DNA of 64,000 nt. Source: Undaria pinnatifida (taxonomy: Eukaryota; Sar; Phaeophyceae; Laminariales; Alariaceae). Of this stretch, positions 1 through 11,039 are shown in pieces. The stretch lies in NCBI GenBank assembly GCA_012845835.1, contig JABAKD010000003.1, forward strand, positions 1,363,984 to 1,427,983. Reading direction: 5' to 3'. The stretch's first letter is position 1. Every line of letters begins with the position of its first letter. The notes beneath the pieces were generated by a model, which had not been told where the DNA came from, did not search any database, and was given only the letters and a program-made list of their open reading frames with translations. A program made the translations under genes and the position numbers.

Positions 1-58
1 TAGTAGCAGCAGCAGTGGTAGTAGGTAGCATTCGAGTTGTAGTAGTAGTAGCAGCAGC

Positions 59-114
<56 letters not shown>

Positions 115-145
115 CAGCAGCAGCAGTAGTAGTAGTAGTATTGTT
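1..145. repeat. AGT/AGC trinucleotide microsatellite
   Basis: Nearly uninterrupted AGT and AGC triplets. All reading frames through it give homopolymers of Val, Ala or Ser, so the open frame here is not a gene. The array starts at the window edge and may continue outside. Confidence 0.95.
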
Positions 146-314
146 GCGAGTATCCATATCGACAAAAAGTCAACTCGCAACAAACAGAGCCCGGTCTCCA
201 TCACAGTGCGCCCAATCCACAAAAAAACCCGCCAAAAACAACCTGCCGCCATTTCTAAACCACAGGCAACACAAGGCAAGCAAACGGGGGGGATGACATA
301 CAGGGTCCACTCAC

Positions 315-737
315 CTCATCCGCCTCTACGTCGCCACCAAGTCCCTCAATGGCCGCCCCCGCCGCCCCAAGAAAGTTCGTCTCTGATCTCGAATCCCCTT
401 CCACTTCCTTTCCCTCCCCCCTGACACCACCCGCGAGGGCGGCAGCGGCGGTTGCTTCTCCTGCAAAAACGCCTTCCTGACCAGCAGAAAACTCCGACGA
501 TGAGCCGTTACGTGGCGCGCTCACGGTCGCGTTCACCTCCGCCGCTGCCGCCGCCGCCGCCGCCCCCGCCCCCGCCACCGCACCGCCTCCAGGACTTCGA
601 ACTGATACGGCTATTTCTCTCTCCGTAGGCCATTTTCGAGAATCGTTTCCGACCCATCCCGATATCTCCCTCTTCTCCTCCTCTTCCCCCCCCTTAGTGG
701 CGTCAAGAGCAGAGCGGGAGGAGGAGGAAGGACCCAC
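315..737 (-). CDS. Candidate internal exon, unassigned (Ala/Gly-rich)
   Basis: An open minus-strand frame encodes an acidic, Ala/Gly-rich stretch with a long alanine run. It ends at a strong donor (GATGAG|GTGAGT, exon end 315). Its upstream limit would be an AG just above 737, but the pyrimidine tract there is weak. No domain is recognisable. A plus-strand frame from 500 begins MSRYVARSRSRSP and runs into a proline tract, an alternative reading of the same GC-rich bases. The call is inference from frame length and the donor only. Confidence 0.22.
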
Positions 738-770
738 CTGCTCCCATCGTGCTTGTAGCTGATTTTGTCT

Positions 771-869
771 CGACCCCGTTTGAGAAACCAGACGAACCCG
801 TTTAAGAAATCCATAGAACCGGTTTAAGAAATTGAATGACCCAGTTTCAGAAATTAGACCACCCCGTAT
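771..869. repeat. Degenerate ~27 bp tandem repeat, 4-5 copies
   Basis: Successive units share the pattern CCCGTTTAAGAAAT followed by a variable spacer; the last units are diverged. No coding potential is seen. Confidence 0.7.
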
Positions 870-1009
870 AAGAAGTCGAAAACGATCGGCGGAAGAAAAA
901 TAACGAAAAAAGGAAGGCAGGCGGAAAGGAAGGGGGGCGGGGCAAGGGCACGGTGGTGGCGGCGTTAGTCGCTTGGCAATGGGAAAGAAGTGTATTGTAG
1001 TATGATTTC

Positions 1010-1720
1010 AACGTTGTGTGTAGTAGCGTATACATTCTGGGAGTATCCGGGTACATAGCCGAGTACGACCTACACTCTGGGGGTACCCGGTACATGCTCG
1101 AGTATGAACGCAACAACCAGGCGTGGTACCCGGGTACACACCAGAGTATGACCAAAACAACCAGGCTTGGTATCGGGTACACATCAGAGCATGACCAAAA
1201 CAACAAGGCTTGGTACCCGAGTAAATACCCCGAGTGTGGCCCACGCTAGGTATCCGGATACACGCCAGAGTGGTACCAAAACTTCCAGGATTGCTACCCA
1301 GGCAATGCCCCGACTATGACCAAAACAAGCATGCTTGGTACCATGGTACGTACCAGAGTATGACCAAATGAAGCAGGCTTGGGACCCGGGTACACACAAG
1401 AGTATGACCACAGCAACCAGCCTTGGTACCCTGATATACACTCAAGTATTATAGAAAACACCAGACTTCGTACCCGGTTAAAAACTGGAGTATAACAACC
1501 AGGCTTGATAACCGCGTACACACTCGAGTATAACCCCAACAACCAGGCTTGGTACCCGGGTGCACACCTGAGTATGACCAAAACAACCAGGCTCGGTACC
1601 CGGGTACATACCCGAGTATGACCAAAACAACCAGGCTCAGTACCCGGTTACATACCCGAGTATGGCCAAAACAACTACCGGTAGGCTTGGTACCCGGGCA
1701 CGTGCCAGAGTAGGATCAGC
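1010..1720. repeat. ~43 bp minisatellite with KpnI/SmaI-type palindromes
   Basis: About 16 degenerate units of roughly 43 bp. Each contains GACCAAAACAACCAGGCTTG followed by a GGTACCCGGGTAC-like palindrome and an ACACCAGAGTAT block. Units between 1,100 and 1,240 and between 1,540 and 1,700 are the most alike. Open frames on the minus strand here are repeat translations. Confidence 0.92.
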
Positions 1721-1823
1721 ATACCCTTGCACGCGTCCGAGAAACGGGGCGCGGGATTTATCGCGTGCCTTGCTAATTAGAACAAAACATCGTCGAAGGT
1801 TGAAGGAATGAGTGTCAATCAAG

Positions 1824-2347
1824 CGAAGGGAAGGGAAGGGAAGGGAAGGGAAGGGAAGGGAAGGGAAGGGAAGGGAAGGGAAGGGAAGGGAAGGGAAGGG
1901 AAGGGAAGGGAAGGGAAGGGAAGGGAAGGGAAGGGAAGGGAAGGGAAGGGAAGGGAAGGGAAGGGAAGGGAAGGGAAGGGAAGGGAAGGGAAGGGAAGGG
2001 AAGGAAGGGAAGGGAAGGGAAGGGAAGGGAAGGGAAGGGAAGGGAAGGGAAGGGAAGGGAAGGGAAGGGAAGGGAAGGGAAGGGAAGGGAAGGGAAGGGA
2101 AGGGAAGGGAAGGGAAGGGAAGGAGGAAGGGAAGGGAAGGGAAGGGAAGGAAGGGAAGGGAAGGGAAGGGAAGGGAAGGGAAGGGAAGGGAAGGGAAGGG
2201 AAGGGAAGGGAAGGGAAGGGAAGGGAAGGGAAGGGAAGGGAAGGGAAGGGAAGGGAAGGGAAGGGAAGGGAAGGGAAGGGAAGGGAAGGGAAGGGAAGGG
2301 AAGAGAAGAGAAGGGAAGGGAAGGGAAGGGAAGGGAAGGGAAGGGAA
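1824..2347. repeat. (AAGGG)n pentanucleotide array, ~105 copies
   Basis: A 524 bp pure purine tract of AAGGG units with four small interruptions: single-G losses near 2,003 and 2,149, a GGAGG near 2,122, and AAGAG units near 2,301. It encodes only EGKGR-like or PFPSL-like repeats in every frame, so those frames are rejected as genes. All purines lie on the plus strand. Confidence 0.98.
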
Positions 2348-2509
2348 ACATAATATATAACTTTCTACAAACGATATCACTGACACGACAAACCGCACCC
2401 GGTGTCGTCTTTTCTGAGACAGAAGACAAAAATTACTCATCAAACAAAAAAACGGTCGCGCGCGTCGCGCCTCTAACCTCGACGTGGGAGGGTTGAACAT
2501 CGCACCGGT

Positions 2510-4000
2510 ACCCCTCTTCCTCCTGCGGAGCCGTCTGGCCCGCAACCCCCGCTGACTGGCTTCCCTCCGCTCTCACCCCTCCCTCCTCTCCTTCCTCTTC
2601 TTCCCCTCGTCCTCCTTTCCTTTCTCTTGCTCCACCATCTCCTCCGTCTCCTCCTTCCCGCCCCCCTTCCCTCGACAAAGCACGATAACCGCTGCCCTCG
2701 CCTGCAACCACTCGCATGGTGGCCAAGCCTCCCTGCCCCTCCCCCCCACCTCCTCCGTCATCCTCCTCCCTCTCTCCCCCTCTCCTCTCCTCCTCCTCTT
2801 CTTCTTCCCCTTCACTATCCAGGGCACCGTAGCCCGCGTCTTCCTCGTCAGCGTCCACAAAGCCTTCAAGATACTCGCTCTGTGGACGTACGCACACCCG
2901 GGCGGGTTTCCATCGCCATGTAGCACGCAATAGAGAAAGGGAAGGAGGGAGAGGGAGCGGGGGGGGGGCGGGGTACTCATTTGTTTCCTGCCTTAGTAAT
3001 TTGACTATTGACCACGCATCCCTTTCGAGACGGAGCATCAAGGGAGAGGGGGGGGGGGGGGCATTCATTTGGTGCTTGCCTTTTTAATTTGACCATTGGC
3101 AACGCATCTCTCTCGAGACGGATGGGGGGGAGGGAGTAATCGTATGATGCATGGCCATAGTCGCATGAAAAAGGATACATTTCTAAAATATTGGGACAGA
3201 GCACGCCGGGTTTTCACCGACCAGGCAGACATCGCGTGCACCAAGCGTGAAACGCCGCGAGATGTTCAGCGAGTTGGATGAAGGGTGGGCTGCATCCTAT
3301 CAAGAACCACTTATGAGGCGGACTGAGCGTAGATTCTTGCACACCGGATGGCAGTGTCTGTTTAATATTTTTTTCTGCTGTGGCCACTTGATATCAGGGT
3401 GGGGGTGTACACAGTTTGTGCATGCATGGCCGTAGTCGCATGACCATAGACCCTCGCATCCCTACTATACCGGGACGGAGCACGTCGGGTTTTCACCAAC
3501 CAGGCAGACATTGCTTGCACCAAGCGCGAAAAGCCGTGAGATGTTCGGCGAGTCGCATGAAGGGTGAGCTGCATCCTCCCAAAAACCGCTCGTAAACGGA
3601 CTTCGGCACCTTGTGCCTACTTTCTTGCTTATGGATTACAGCGCCCATGAGTTATACTTTGTTTCCTGGTGTGGCCGCTCCAGAGACAGGGGGGAGGAAG
3701 GTCTTTCTCATCTGCGCCCACAAAGCATGACGATACTCGCTCTGTGGACACACATAGGTCGGGGCGGGTTTCCATCACCACGTAGCACGCGAGAGCCCGA
3801 GAATGGCAGGGGGGGGGGGGACTCCTTTGCTGCTTGCCTTTCTCATTTGACCATTGACCACATATCACTTCGCGGAGGGGGGGGGGTCTCTCTCATCGGT
3901 GTCCACAAAACCGTAAAGTTGCTTGTTCTGTGGACATACGCAGACCCGGGCGGCTTTCCATAACCATGTACCGTATACCCTGCAAGATAGGGAAGGACGG
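2510..4000. repeat. Pyrimidine-rich tract followed by interspersed repeat copies
   Basis: 2,510-2,820 is CT-rich on the plus strand. Three related copies of a ~75 bp block follow near 2,850, 3,713 and 3,900. Each contains TCCACAAA, then CTGTGGAC, then a GGGCGGGTTTCCAT-like stretch. A second block (CATTTG, then GCTTGCC, then TTTGACCATTGACC) recurs near 2,975, 3,062, 3,820 and 60,600. Open minus-strand frames that look conserved here are translations of these repeats. Confidence 0.75.
3141..3592. repeat. Tandem pair of a ~275 bp dispersed repeat
   Basis: The segment from ATGGCCATAGTCGCATGA at 3,151 recurs at 3,426 with ATGGCCGTAGTCGCATGA, a period of 275. Both continue into GGGTTTTCACC and ACCAGGCAGACAT blocks. 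A third relative of the first part sits at 55,590-55,662, where it is interrupted by the dyad-motif element. Confidence 0.85.
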
Positions 4001-4448
4001 ACGTAGGGACGCTGCGCCTGCCAGGCCTGACCGAAAAAGTGTTTTTTCTGTCGGAATGTACAATACCGGTAGGCTCGCAAGTTTCTTGTACATTATTCCG
4101 ATATCGGCAGGTCGTCTAGATGTATATGTATAATTGTCATTTTGTTTTTTCTTCGGACACATCTCTCCGTGCTCGCACCGTTGTCCGAAACGTCGGATGG
4201 GGTGGGCACAATTCGACCGTTGGGGTCACGTTGCCGGAGGTTTGGGCGCGATCCGTGCAGTTTGTCGCGCGTGGCAAGCCTTTTTAACGTTTTTTGGCCT
4301 TGGGCACACTTAAGGCAAATCCCCGGGTTTCCGCAACATCCCCGCGGGGATTGGGTTTCATCATCCCCTATCCCCGTGTACGCATGTAAGATTTGGATGC
4401 AAACCGGGTTTTTGTCGTTGAGGGTACACGTACATTTCCCTATTCTTG

Positions 4449-5410
4449 CACAGAGCACCACGCTACGATTCTGCCGCCAAACAGCAGTCCAGTCCCCTAG
4501 CAGCAGCAGTCTGCAACTCTATGCGCGTGTGGCTGCTGTTATAGTAGCTGATTGCTTTGATCGGAGCCTGCGATACTCTACCCGCCTGTACGCCACTACC
4601 GCTCTCGCTGCTGCTGCTTCTGCTGCTTCTGTCAAGTGTCAAGTGACATGCCGGCGTCAAGTGTAAGGATCGTTTGAACATCATATTAGTACTCAAACGT
4701 CAAGTTGGTGTGCTTCGTATATGACATCGTACCATACCAAGAGAGAACAACGCTACAACTCTGCCGCACGGCAGCAGCTGTAGGCAACACCATTTATGTA
4801 AGATCGCAGATGGCAGACAGCAGACAACATGCGGAGAGCACAACGTTGCCCTGCGATGCTCTACCCGCCTATACGCTACTACCTCTCGCTGCTGCTGCTA
4901 CTGCTGCTTCTGTCAAGTGTCAAGTGACATGCCGGCGTAAAGTGTAAGGATCGTTTGAATATCATATGATCAATATTCAATAGTGCTCAAACGGTCCTTA
5001 TATACATGTTCATGTTGGTATGCTCCGTATATGATATCATACCATACCAAGAGAGCACAACGCCGCAACTTTGCCGCACAGCAGCAGCGGTAGGTGACAC
5101 CATTTATGTGCGCTTGGCGTGTCCTCACTATGCTGCGGCGAGTTGCTTGTCGGAGCCTGTCATAATTTGTCACCCCACCATACCACACGATTCTGCTGTG
5201 CTGCCGCTCTCGGTGCGCGTGTCCATTGATGCGGAAACATAGGGACCTTTGTAATAGTAATAATTTAGATACCAACCCATCCTTATACATTGACGTCCAC
5301 AGAGGCAGTACTTGAACGAATATTTTTTTTGTAGTTTTTTCCAAGATCGCAGATGTCAGGCAGCAGTCAACATGCGGAGAGCAAAACGCTGCAGGTAGGA
5401 CCATGTGCGT
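4449..5410. repeat. ~306 bp tandem duplication with diverged outer units
   Basis: The block starting at GTATATGACATCGTACCATA (4,718) recurs at 5,024 as GTATATGATATCATACCATA. Both continue through the same CTGCCGCA/CAGCAGC and ACACCATTTATGT segments. GTCAAGTGACATGCCGGCGT occurs at about 4,640 and 4,920. A partial unit starts near 4,449 and another near 5,345. No gene is seen. Confidence 0.85.
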
Positions 5411-6063
5411 GCGGTGCCGTATCCTCTCTTTACGGCGGCGAGTTTATTTTGTCACAGCATGTCACGTATTATTGTCCTCTTGCTCCCTCGTTCTCAATAC
5501 GTGCCGCATCCCACGCCACACGTGCCCCTTGTCGCTTCCTGGCGGCCTCTAAGCTGGAGTTCGAAGTGTGACGTTCTTCTCGAAATCATACATATCATAC
5601 GGTGTCAAAGCTTCGCGTGTTGTCACGTGGTGTTGTGCGTTTTTTCTCAACAACAGATCGGTCATGGGCACGTCTATATTGAGTACCCAAAAAGTGCTTA
5701 AAGTACTGCCATTGAGTACACCCAAGAAGTACTGTGCGGGTAAAATGCGAATTCAGTATTTTTCCGGGTGCAAGATTTTTTTGTATGTACAAACAAAAGT
5801 GATAATAAGGTGTCCTTGCGCCACTCCCCTAGGCACTTCCCGGAGGGGAACCTTGCATACGGTAAGATTGTCAGTATGATAAAAAACCATGGGGTATTTA
5901 ATTATTGGGGAATGTTATTGTAGGGTACGGGAACGCACTCGCATCATATCGTCTTCACCGTACCGTATACAAGAGAGGGAGGGGAGGGACGAGGAGGGAA
6001 GCCTTAGCCTTCGCGATTACCACACCTGACCGAAAAATTGGTTCCAATCCTCAAAAGGTCATA
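5411..6063. other. No gene seen
   Basis: Short open frames only, without domain, splice support or repeat relationship that I could recognise. Confidence 0.5.
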
Positions 6064-6376
6064 GGTCGCCCCGGTGGGGTATCAGATTATCCTCGAGCCT
6101 GGTATAGGTCAGTTTTGTTAGTTCGAGCCCCCCCGAGTGCACACCCGTATACATTCGTGGGGACTTTTTCTTGTGCACAAATTGACTTGCGGAAAGCGCG
6201 AGAGCGTGAGTTAGCAACACTCGACGAAAAATCGACGAGCAGTGGGACTGCTGAACCCTATGCGCAATAAAAACTGAAGGCAAAAACCGGGGGGAAGAAG
6301 AGACGACACCTGCGACCACGGCTCGTCCAGAAGCTGGAAAGTAGAAGTGTGCAAAAAAAAATTACAATTAAAATTA
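6064..6376 (+). mobile_element. tRNA-headed SINE (family 1, copy A)
   Basis: The head (6,064-6,142) contains an A-box-like GGGGTATCAG and a B-box-like AGTTCGAGCCC about 45 bp apart, the spacing of an internal RNA polymerase III promoter. A ~220 bp body follows, ending in an A-rich tail (GCAAAAAAAAATTACAATTA). A second copy lies in opposite orientation at 40,846-41,166 and a 5'-truncated one at 58,378-58,560. The copy lies antisense to the AAGAB homologue, just downstream of its last recognisable exon, presumably in an intron. Confidence 0.75.
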
Positions 6377-6477
6377 AGGTTGGGATGATCCTTCCCAGTC
6401 CTCTCACGCCCCCTTCCCCATGGATCCAACGGACAGCCATGTTTATGAACTGGCCCATCTTCGACAACAAAACTCAC

Positions 6478-7990
6478 AACTTCTTCTCCTGCGTGGTCCG
6501 GAGCTCCCGAAAGGAAGGAACCTTCCCCAACCGTCTCCATCTCGCCGCGATCACCGCCGTCGCCGCTAGAAGACGAAGCGACACCAATTCCGCCACCTCC
6601 CTCGTCAATGCCGCCAATGCCGCCACCGCCGCCGCCGCCACCATCACCACCACCACCGACGCTTCTTGACGAGGGCCGGCTGCCCGTGCAGAAATTCATC
6701 TCCGCCCAGACGTTGGACTGGAGGGCCTCGACCACGCGAGGAACGCCCTCCTTCTCTCTAGTCTCCCCTCCTTCAAAGCGCCGAATTATCAGCAGTAGCA
6801 TCAGCAGCAAGCAGCAGTAGCAATGGTAGCAGCAGGAGTAGCAGCAGCAGCGATAGCAGCAGCGGTACAGCAGCAGCAGCGACAGCAGCAGTAGCAGCAG
6901 CAGCGATAGCAGCAGTAGCATTAGCAGCAACAACAGCATCAGCAGCAACGGCACATATTTGGTTTGGGCCACGCGGAGAGAACGGGAGAGGGCCGAGGAG
7001 GGGAACCGCACGCGCGCGGGGGGGGGGAGGGGCGGAAGAAGGCCAGAGGAGGGGCGGAAGAAGGCCAGAGGAGGGGCGGGAAGGACGGGAGGGGACAGAT
7101 ACGCGGGGGGGGGGGGGGGCGAGAGGATAGGGAAGGGGATGGGGGGGACGGGGGCGGGGGTGGCGGGGGGAACGAATGATGAGCGCTGCAACTTCTCCGG
7201 TTGTTGCCGCAGAGGAGGACAGCACACACTGGGACAGGCAGACACTGCTGAATGAAGATTGCTTCATAGAAAGTCAGCACCCTGGAACAGATAAACTCCG
7301 AGCGATTTGTCCCCCAAAAATATCGGTGCAACTCCATAAGGGTTAAGTTACCTGTGTCCGGGTCCCTGCAGTCAGCCTCCACGTACTCGAAGCCGTGGTC
7401 CAAACACCACTCTGAACAACGCCTCCTCCTCTCTTGCACTTCCTCGGTGGTCAACCCAGCACCGCCGTCGCCCCCGTCCCTGTTTTCGCCATCAGTTCCT
7501 TCTCCTCTTCTCCTTCCTGCATCAGAAGCAGGCACAACTGTGTTGTTGAAGCCAGCTCCGATGGGCCCTTCATTCTCCTTCGTCAGCAAATCAACCTTGA
7601 AGTTTGTTGCACCCGCAGAAAACAGTGGAGGAGACCGAGGTTTTAACATAAATTAAACATATTATACTACTATTGCTACTGCTACTGCTACTCCTACCCC
7701 TACTCCTACTCCTACTGCTACTGCTACTGCTACTGCTACTACTACTGCTGCTACTGCTACTACTACTACTACTACTACTACTACTGCTGCAAATACTATT
7801 GCTAGTACTACTCCTAATAGTACTGCTACTGCTACTGCTACTGCTGCTGCTACTGCTACTGCTACTGCTACTGCTACTGCTACTACTCCTACTCCTACTA
7901 CCACTACGACTACGACTACGACTACGACTACGACTACGACTACGACTACGACTACCACCACAAACACGACCACGACCACGACCACTATCT

Positions 7991-8026
<36 letters not shown>

Positions 8027-8075
8027 GTACTACTACCACTACCACCACCGCTACCACTACTACTACCGCTACTAG

Positions 8076-8117
<42 letters not shown>

Positions 8118-9370
8118 GACTACCGCTACCACTACTACAATGGTATTACTGTACTACCATCATTATGAATGAATTAAAACGGGTAGCAAACCTTGCTCCC
8201 GACGCAAACCCTGAAAGCACATTCGTCCTTGTCGTCCAAGAAACTGGCCCACTGTCTCGCCTCCTCAAAACTGGCTTCCTGGTATACAAGCAGCCGGAAA
8301 AGGCCGTACAGATCAAGGACGAGGGTGAGAGGAGGGGGCGAAACGATGGCAAAACCAACAGCAAATGCAACGGCAACAAGACACAAGGGCATACAACATA
8401 CAACAAACAACAACAAACATACATAAAAAACAGCAACAACGTCAGCTACAATGACTACAAATATCAAATATCAAACGGACAACGACTATGACAGCATCAA
8501 CGACCAATAGCAACATCAATAACACCACAACCCAAGCAAACAGCAAACAACACACAGGAACAGCAGCATCAACAAACAATAACAACAAACAAAAAATGTA
8601 ACCAAACAACTGAAAACAACGACAGAGTCGAGCAAAATAACCGAACCGAACCGTAGGGGTAGTGGTCCATGTGTGCACGGTTCTGAACCGAACCGATCCG
8701 TGAGTTTCCGTTTCTGAGAGGAGAACCGCGCAACAACAAAAACCACGACCACGAAACAAACAACAAAACATTAACAGCAAAATATCTCCAGCAACAGCCA
8801 TAGCAACAACAACAACCACAAACAGCTCGATGCTGGTCCGTGTGTCCATAGATTTCGACACATGTCTCACCTGCAGAAATACACCCATTAATCTTGCATA
8901 GCATTTAGCATATATAATACGTGTACGCCTGGTATATACTTTTTGCGGCAGTAAAGCAGCATAGTTGGGCTTCTTTTTTTCGGCCTAAAAGTAGAAAACT
9001 TGGACATTGTTAGGAGCATACAGCAGTAACAGCCGTAACTGGGGGAAAGCCAAGACAGAACAAAAATGAAACAGAAAAGGCTTAAAATACTCTGCGCACA
9101 TCGGACAGACCATATCCCTACTTAATCATCTAGATGTTTCGGAACAGATACATCCCTGGTATATATGATATAGTCTCCACAATCTAGATAATGTTTTCCG
9201 GTTGGGATCCGCGTCACATAGCTCTTGCGCGCATGAATGCTGGGAGGGATCTTTATGATATTATGTGGTTTTAGGACAAGATATCACAACGGGAAATGTA
9301 GGATCTAGATTATCCAACTCGCGGTCTGTTAGATTATCCAACTCGCGGTCTGTCCGATGATAAAAAGAGC

Positions 9371-9431
<61 letters not shown>

Positions 9432-9432
9432 C

Positions 9433-9463
<31 letters not shown>

Positions 9464-10493
9464 ATGACGATGATGACGGTTGTTGTTGTTGTTGTTGTTG
9501 TTGGTGTTGTTGTTGTTGCTGTTGTCGTTCTCACATAAACTCGCATAATCAAATCCGTGGTCACAGGATGTATATAAGTGTAGTCCCACCTGACGAATGT
9601 CGAAGACCACGATGATGCCCTCAAGACCTTCCATCACCGCCGATCGCAACGCCAAAACAGAGACCGCCTGTGCCTGCCGCCACAGGCTCACCTGTTAAGT
9701 GCATAATTTTAGGTATGTGTATCATTTTGGCAAGTGTATCATCTTGGTTTATTTAGGTTTTTATTTCCTGAAGTATCCTTCCATTCCAGAATGATGGGAG
9801 CCCATCCTGTGACTACGGGTTAGATTATGGCGACGAGTTTGAGAACAACGCATACCAGGTACACGACGGTAGGGGGCGAGGGGTACTTCTGGGCCTAAAT
9901 ATTCTACATATCTGACAGATCAGATCCCATTCCATGGCCTAGATCTTCCAGGGCAGACAGCTCCTTGATCTACAGTACCAGGTATGTGATCTGCATAGCA
10001 ATCCAAAACCAACCCTAACACTGCAACACCAATACTACCATTCCAACGCCGACAGCGCCGGCAATGACTTGCCTGCAGAACAGGGGCGGGGGCGGGGGAG
10101 GCTTCTCCACCGGGGTGGGCAGGGGGGGTATCAGTCGCAAACGCTTCCCTCCCGCGCCCTTCTTCGTGGGCGATGTTCCACCAACAGGTGGATCCCCACC
10201 GGAGGGGACCGCCGTCCACGTATGGTAAACAAACGGTCGATCAACCAACCGACCGATTGACCGACCGACCGACCGACCGACCGACTGACCGACCGACCGA
10301 CCGCCCGGCCGGCCGGCCGGCCGGCTGACCGACCGGTCGAACGACCGAACGACTTAGCGACCGAGCGACCAAGCAACCGACCGACGGAGCGATCGTTACT
10401 ATCTTTGGCCCCACCTGCGCCTTGTAGTACTTGGTAGTCACGGAGGCCGGGAAAACATCGAACACCGCGGCTGCTTGCTCGATCGTCACTTGC
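6478..10493 (-). CDS. AAGAB: Alpha/gamma-adaptin-binding protein p34 (AAGAB) homologue, partial gene model
   Basis: Five exons on the minus strand form one reading frame: 10493-10415, 9691-9590, 8278-8192, 7595-7352 and 6770-6478. All have AG before and GT after; the phases are 0, 0, 0, 1 and 0 and fit without adjustment. In order the product shows KYYKAQ then a beta strand, EGLEGIIVVFD, SFEEARQWASFL, the hallmark CSEWCLDHGFEYVEA, and VPRVVEALQSNVW before a Gly/Ser-rich tail. These correspond to the GTPase-like core and the WC.xHGFExVE and RI.xAL..xxW motifs of p34/Irc6 proteins. In animals p34 acts as a cytosolic chaperone for AP-1/AP-2 clathrin adaptor assembly. The N-terminal exon (with the first strand) and the C-terminal helix exon were not found. 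Introns carry long microsatellites, and a SINE sits beyond the last donor. Confidence 0.82.
6783..6957. repeat. CAG/TAG trinucleotide array in an AAGAB intron
   Basis: Degenerate AGCAGTAGC units lie immediately upstream (gene sense) of the acceptor at 6,771. On the minus strand they read as CTG/CTA and supply the pyrimidine-rich tract of that acceptor. Confidence 0.85.
7668..8142. repeat. CTA/CTG/CGA trinucleotide array, ~475 bp, in an AAGAB intron
   Basis: Blocks of CTACTG, CTACTA and CTACGA follow one another with sharp transitions. Frames through it give Leu, Val or Arg homopolymers. It fills most of the intron between the exons at 8,192 and 7,595. Confidence 0.95.
9308..9355. repeat. 24 bp direct duplication
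   Basis: GATTATCCAACTCGCGGTCT occurs twice in a row in the AAGAB intron next to the ATG array. Confidence 0.9.
9374..9524. repeat. (ATG)n/(TTG)n microsatellite in an AAGAB intron
   Basis: About 30 ATG triplets are followed by TTG triplets. The array joins a copy of the TTCTCACATAAACTCGC dispersed repeat at 9,528. Confidence 0.95.
10250..10385. repeat. (CGAC)n / (CCGG)n tetranucleotide array in an AAGAB intron
   Basis: CGAC units alternate with a core of CCGG units. Frames give Arg/Ser/Val repeats, so they are not coding. Confidence 0.93.
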
Positions 10494-11039
10494 CTGTGAG
10501 GACACCCACGACGCCACACCACATTTGTTGGGACACGCGGCACACGAAGTAGGCGAACGCGTGGCTATAAGGAGCAAGCCAAGCGAAGGTTTGCCGAGAG
10601 CTGTGGTCATCAGGGGACATCCGGGATTCGGGATTCATCTCCGGGTTTGTCATTATTTGATTTGCATCTTGATGATAAAACGTATACTGCTGCTTGGGAT
10701 AATTGCGCACAACAGTCAGCTATCGGTCTCGTCAGCAGGCGGTGGGTCCGTGGTAAAGGGCCTCCCCGCGGCTACGGGTCGTCGTCTCTTGTCTGGTCCT
10801 TGGTCGTCGGTCAGCCTCGGGTTTGACCGTGTGGGGTCTGTCACCCTGGGTCGAGGGACAGGTAATCTACATTTTTCTCTGCTGTCAACTCTCCTGTTTT
10901 GGGTGATAATCTCAAAATTTGAGATTAAAAACCCTACAGACCCTACTAAATCTGCAGATTTCGCGTGGGGGCTGGTGTGTTGGCGCTCGGGAATTTCGAG
11001 TACCGCGTTTGGCGTCGTTTTCGATCGTGCGGGCATCGC

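Noticed and set aside
15-296. Open frame with Val/Ala runs at the window start
   Set aside because: It is the translation of an AGT/AGC microsatellite.
1637-2545. Long minus-strand frame (302 codons) over the AAGGG array
   Set aside because: Its product is a PFPSL repeat; an array of 5 bp units without stops is open in several frames by construction.
2433-3068. Minus-strand frame with acidic Glu/Gly-rich product and WKPARVCV-like segment
   Set aside because: The protein-like part recurs in translations at 3,629-4,080 because the DNA is a dispersed repeat; the rest is CT-rich simple sequence.
6211-7245. 344-codon minus-strand frame
   Set aside because: It joins a true AAGAB exon (6,478-6,770) to intron microsatellite on one side and SINE sequence on the other; only the exon was kept.
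7662-8491. Poly-Val and poly-Leu frames
   Set aside because: Trinucleotide array in an intron.
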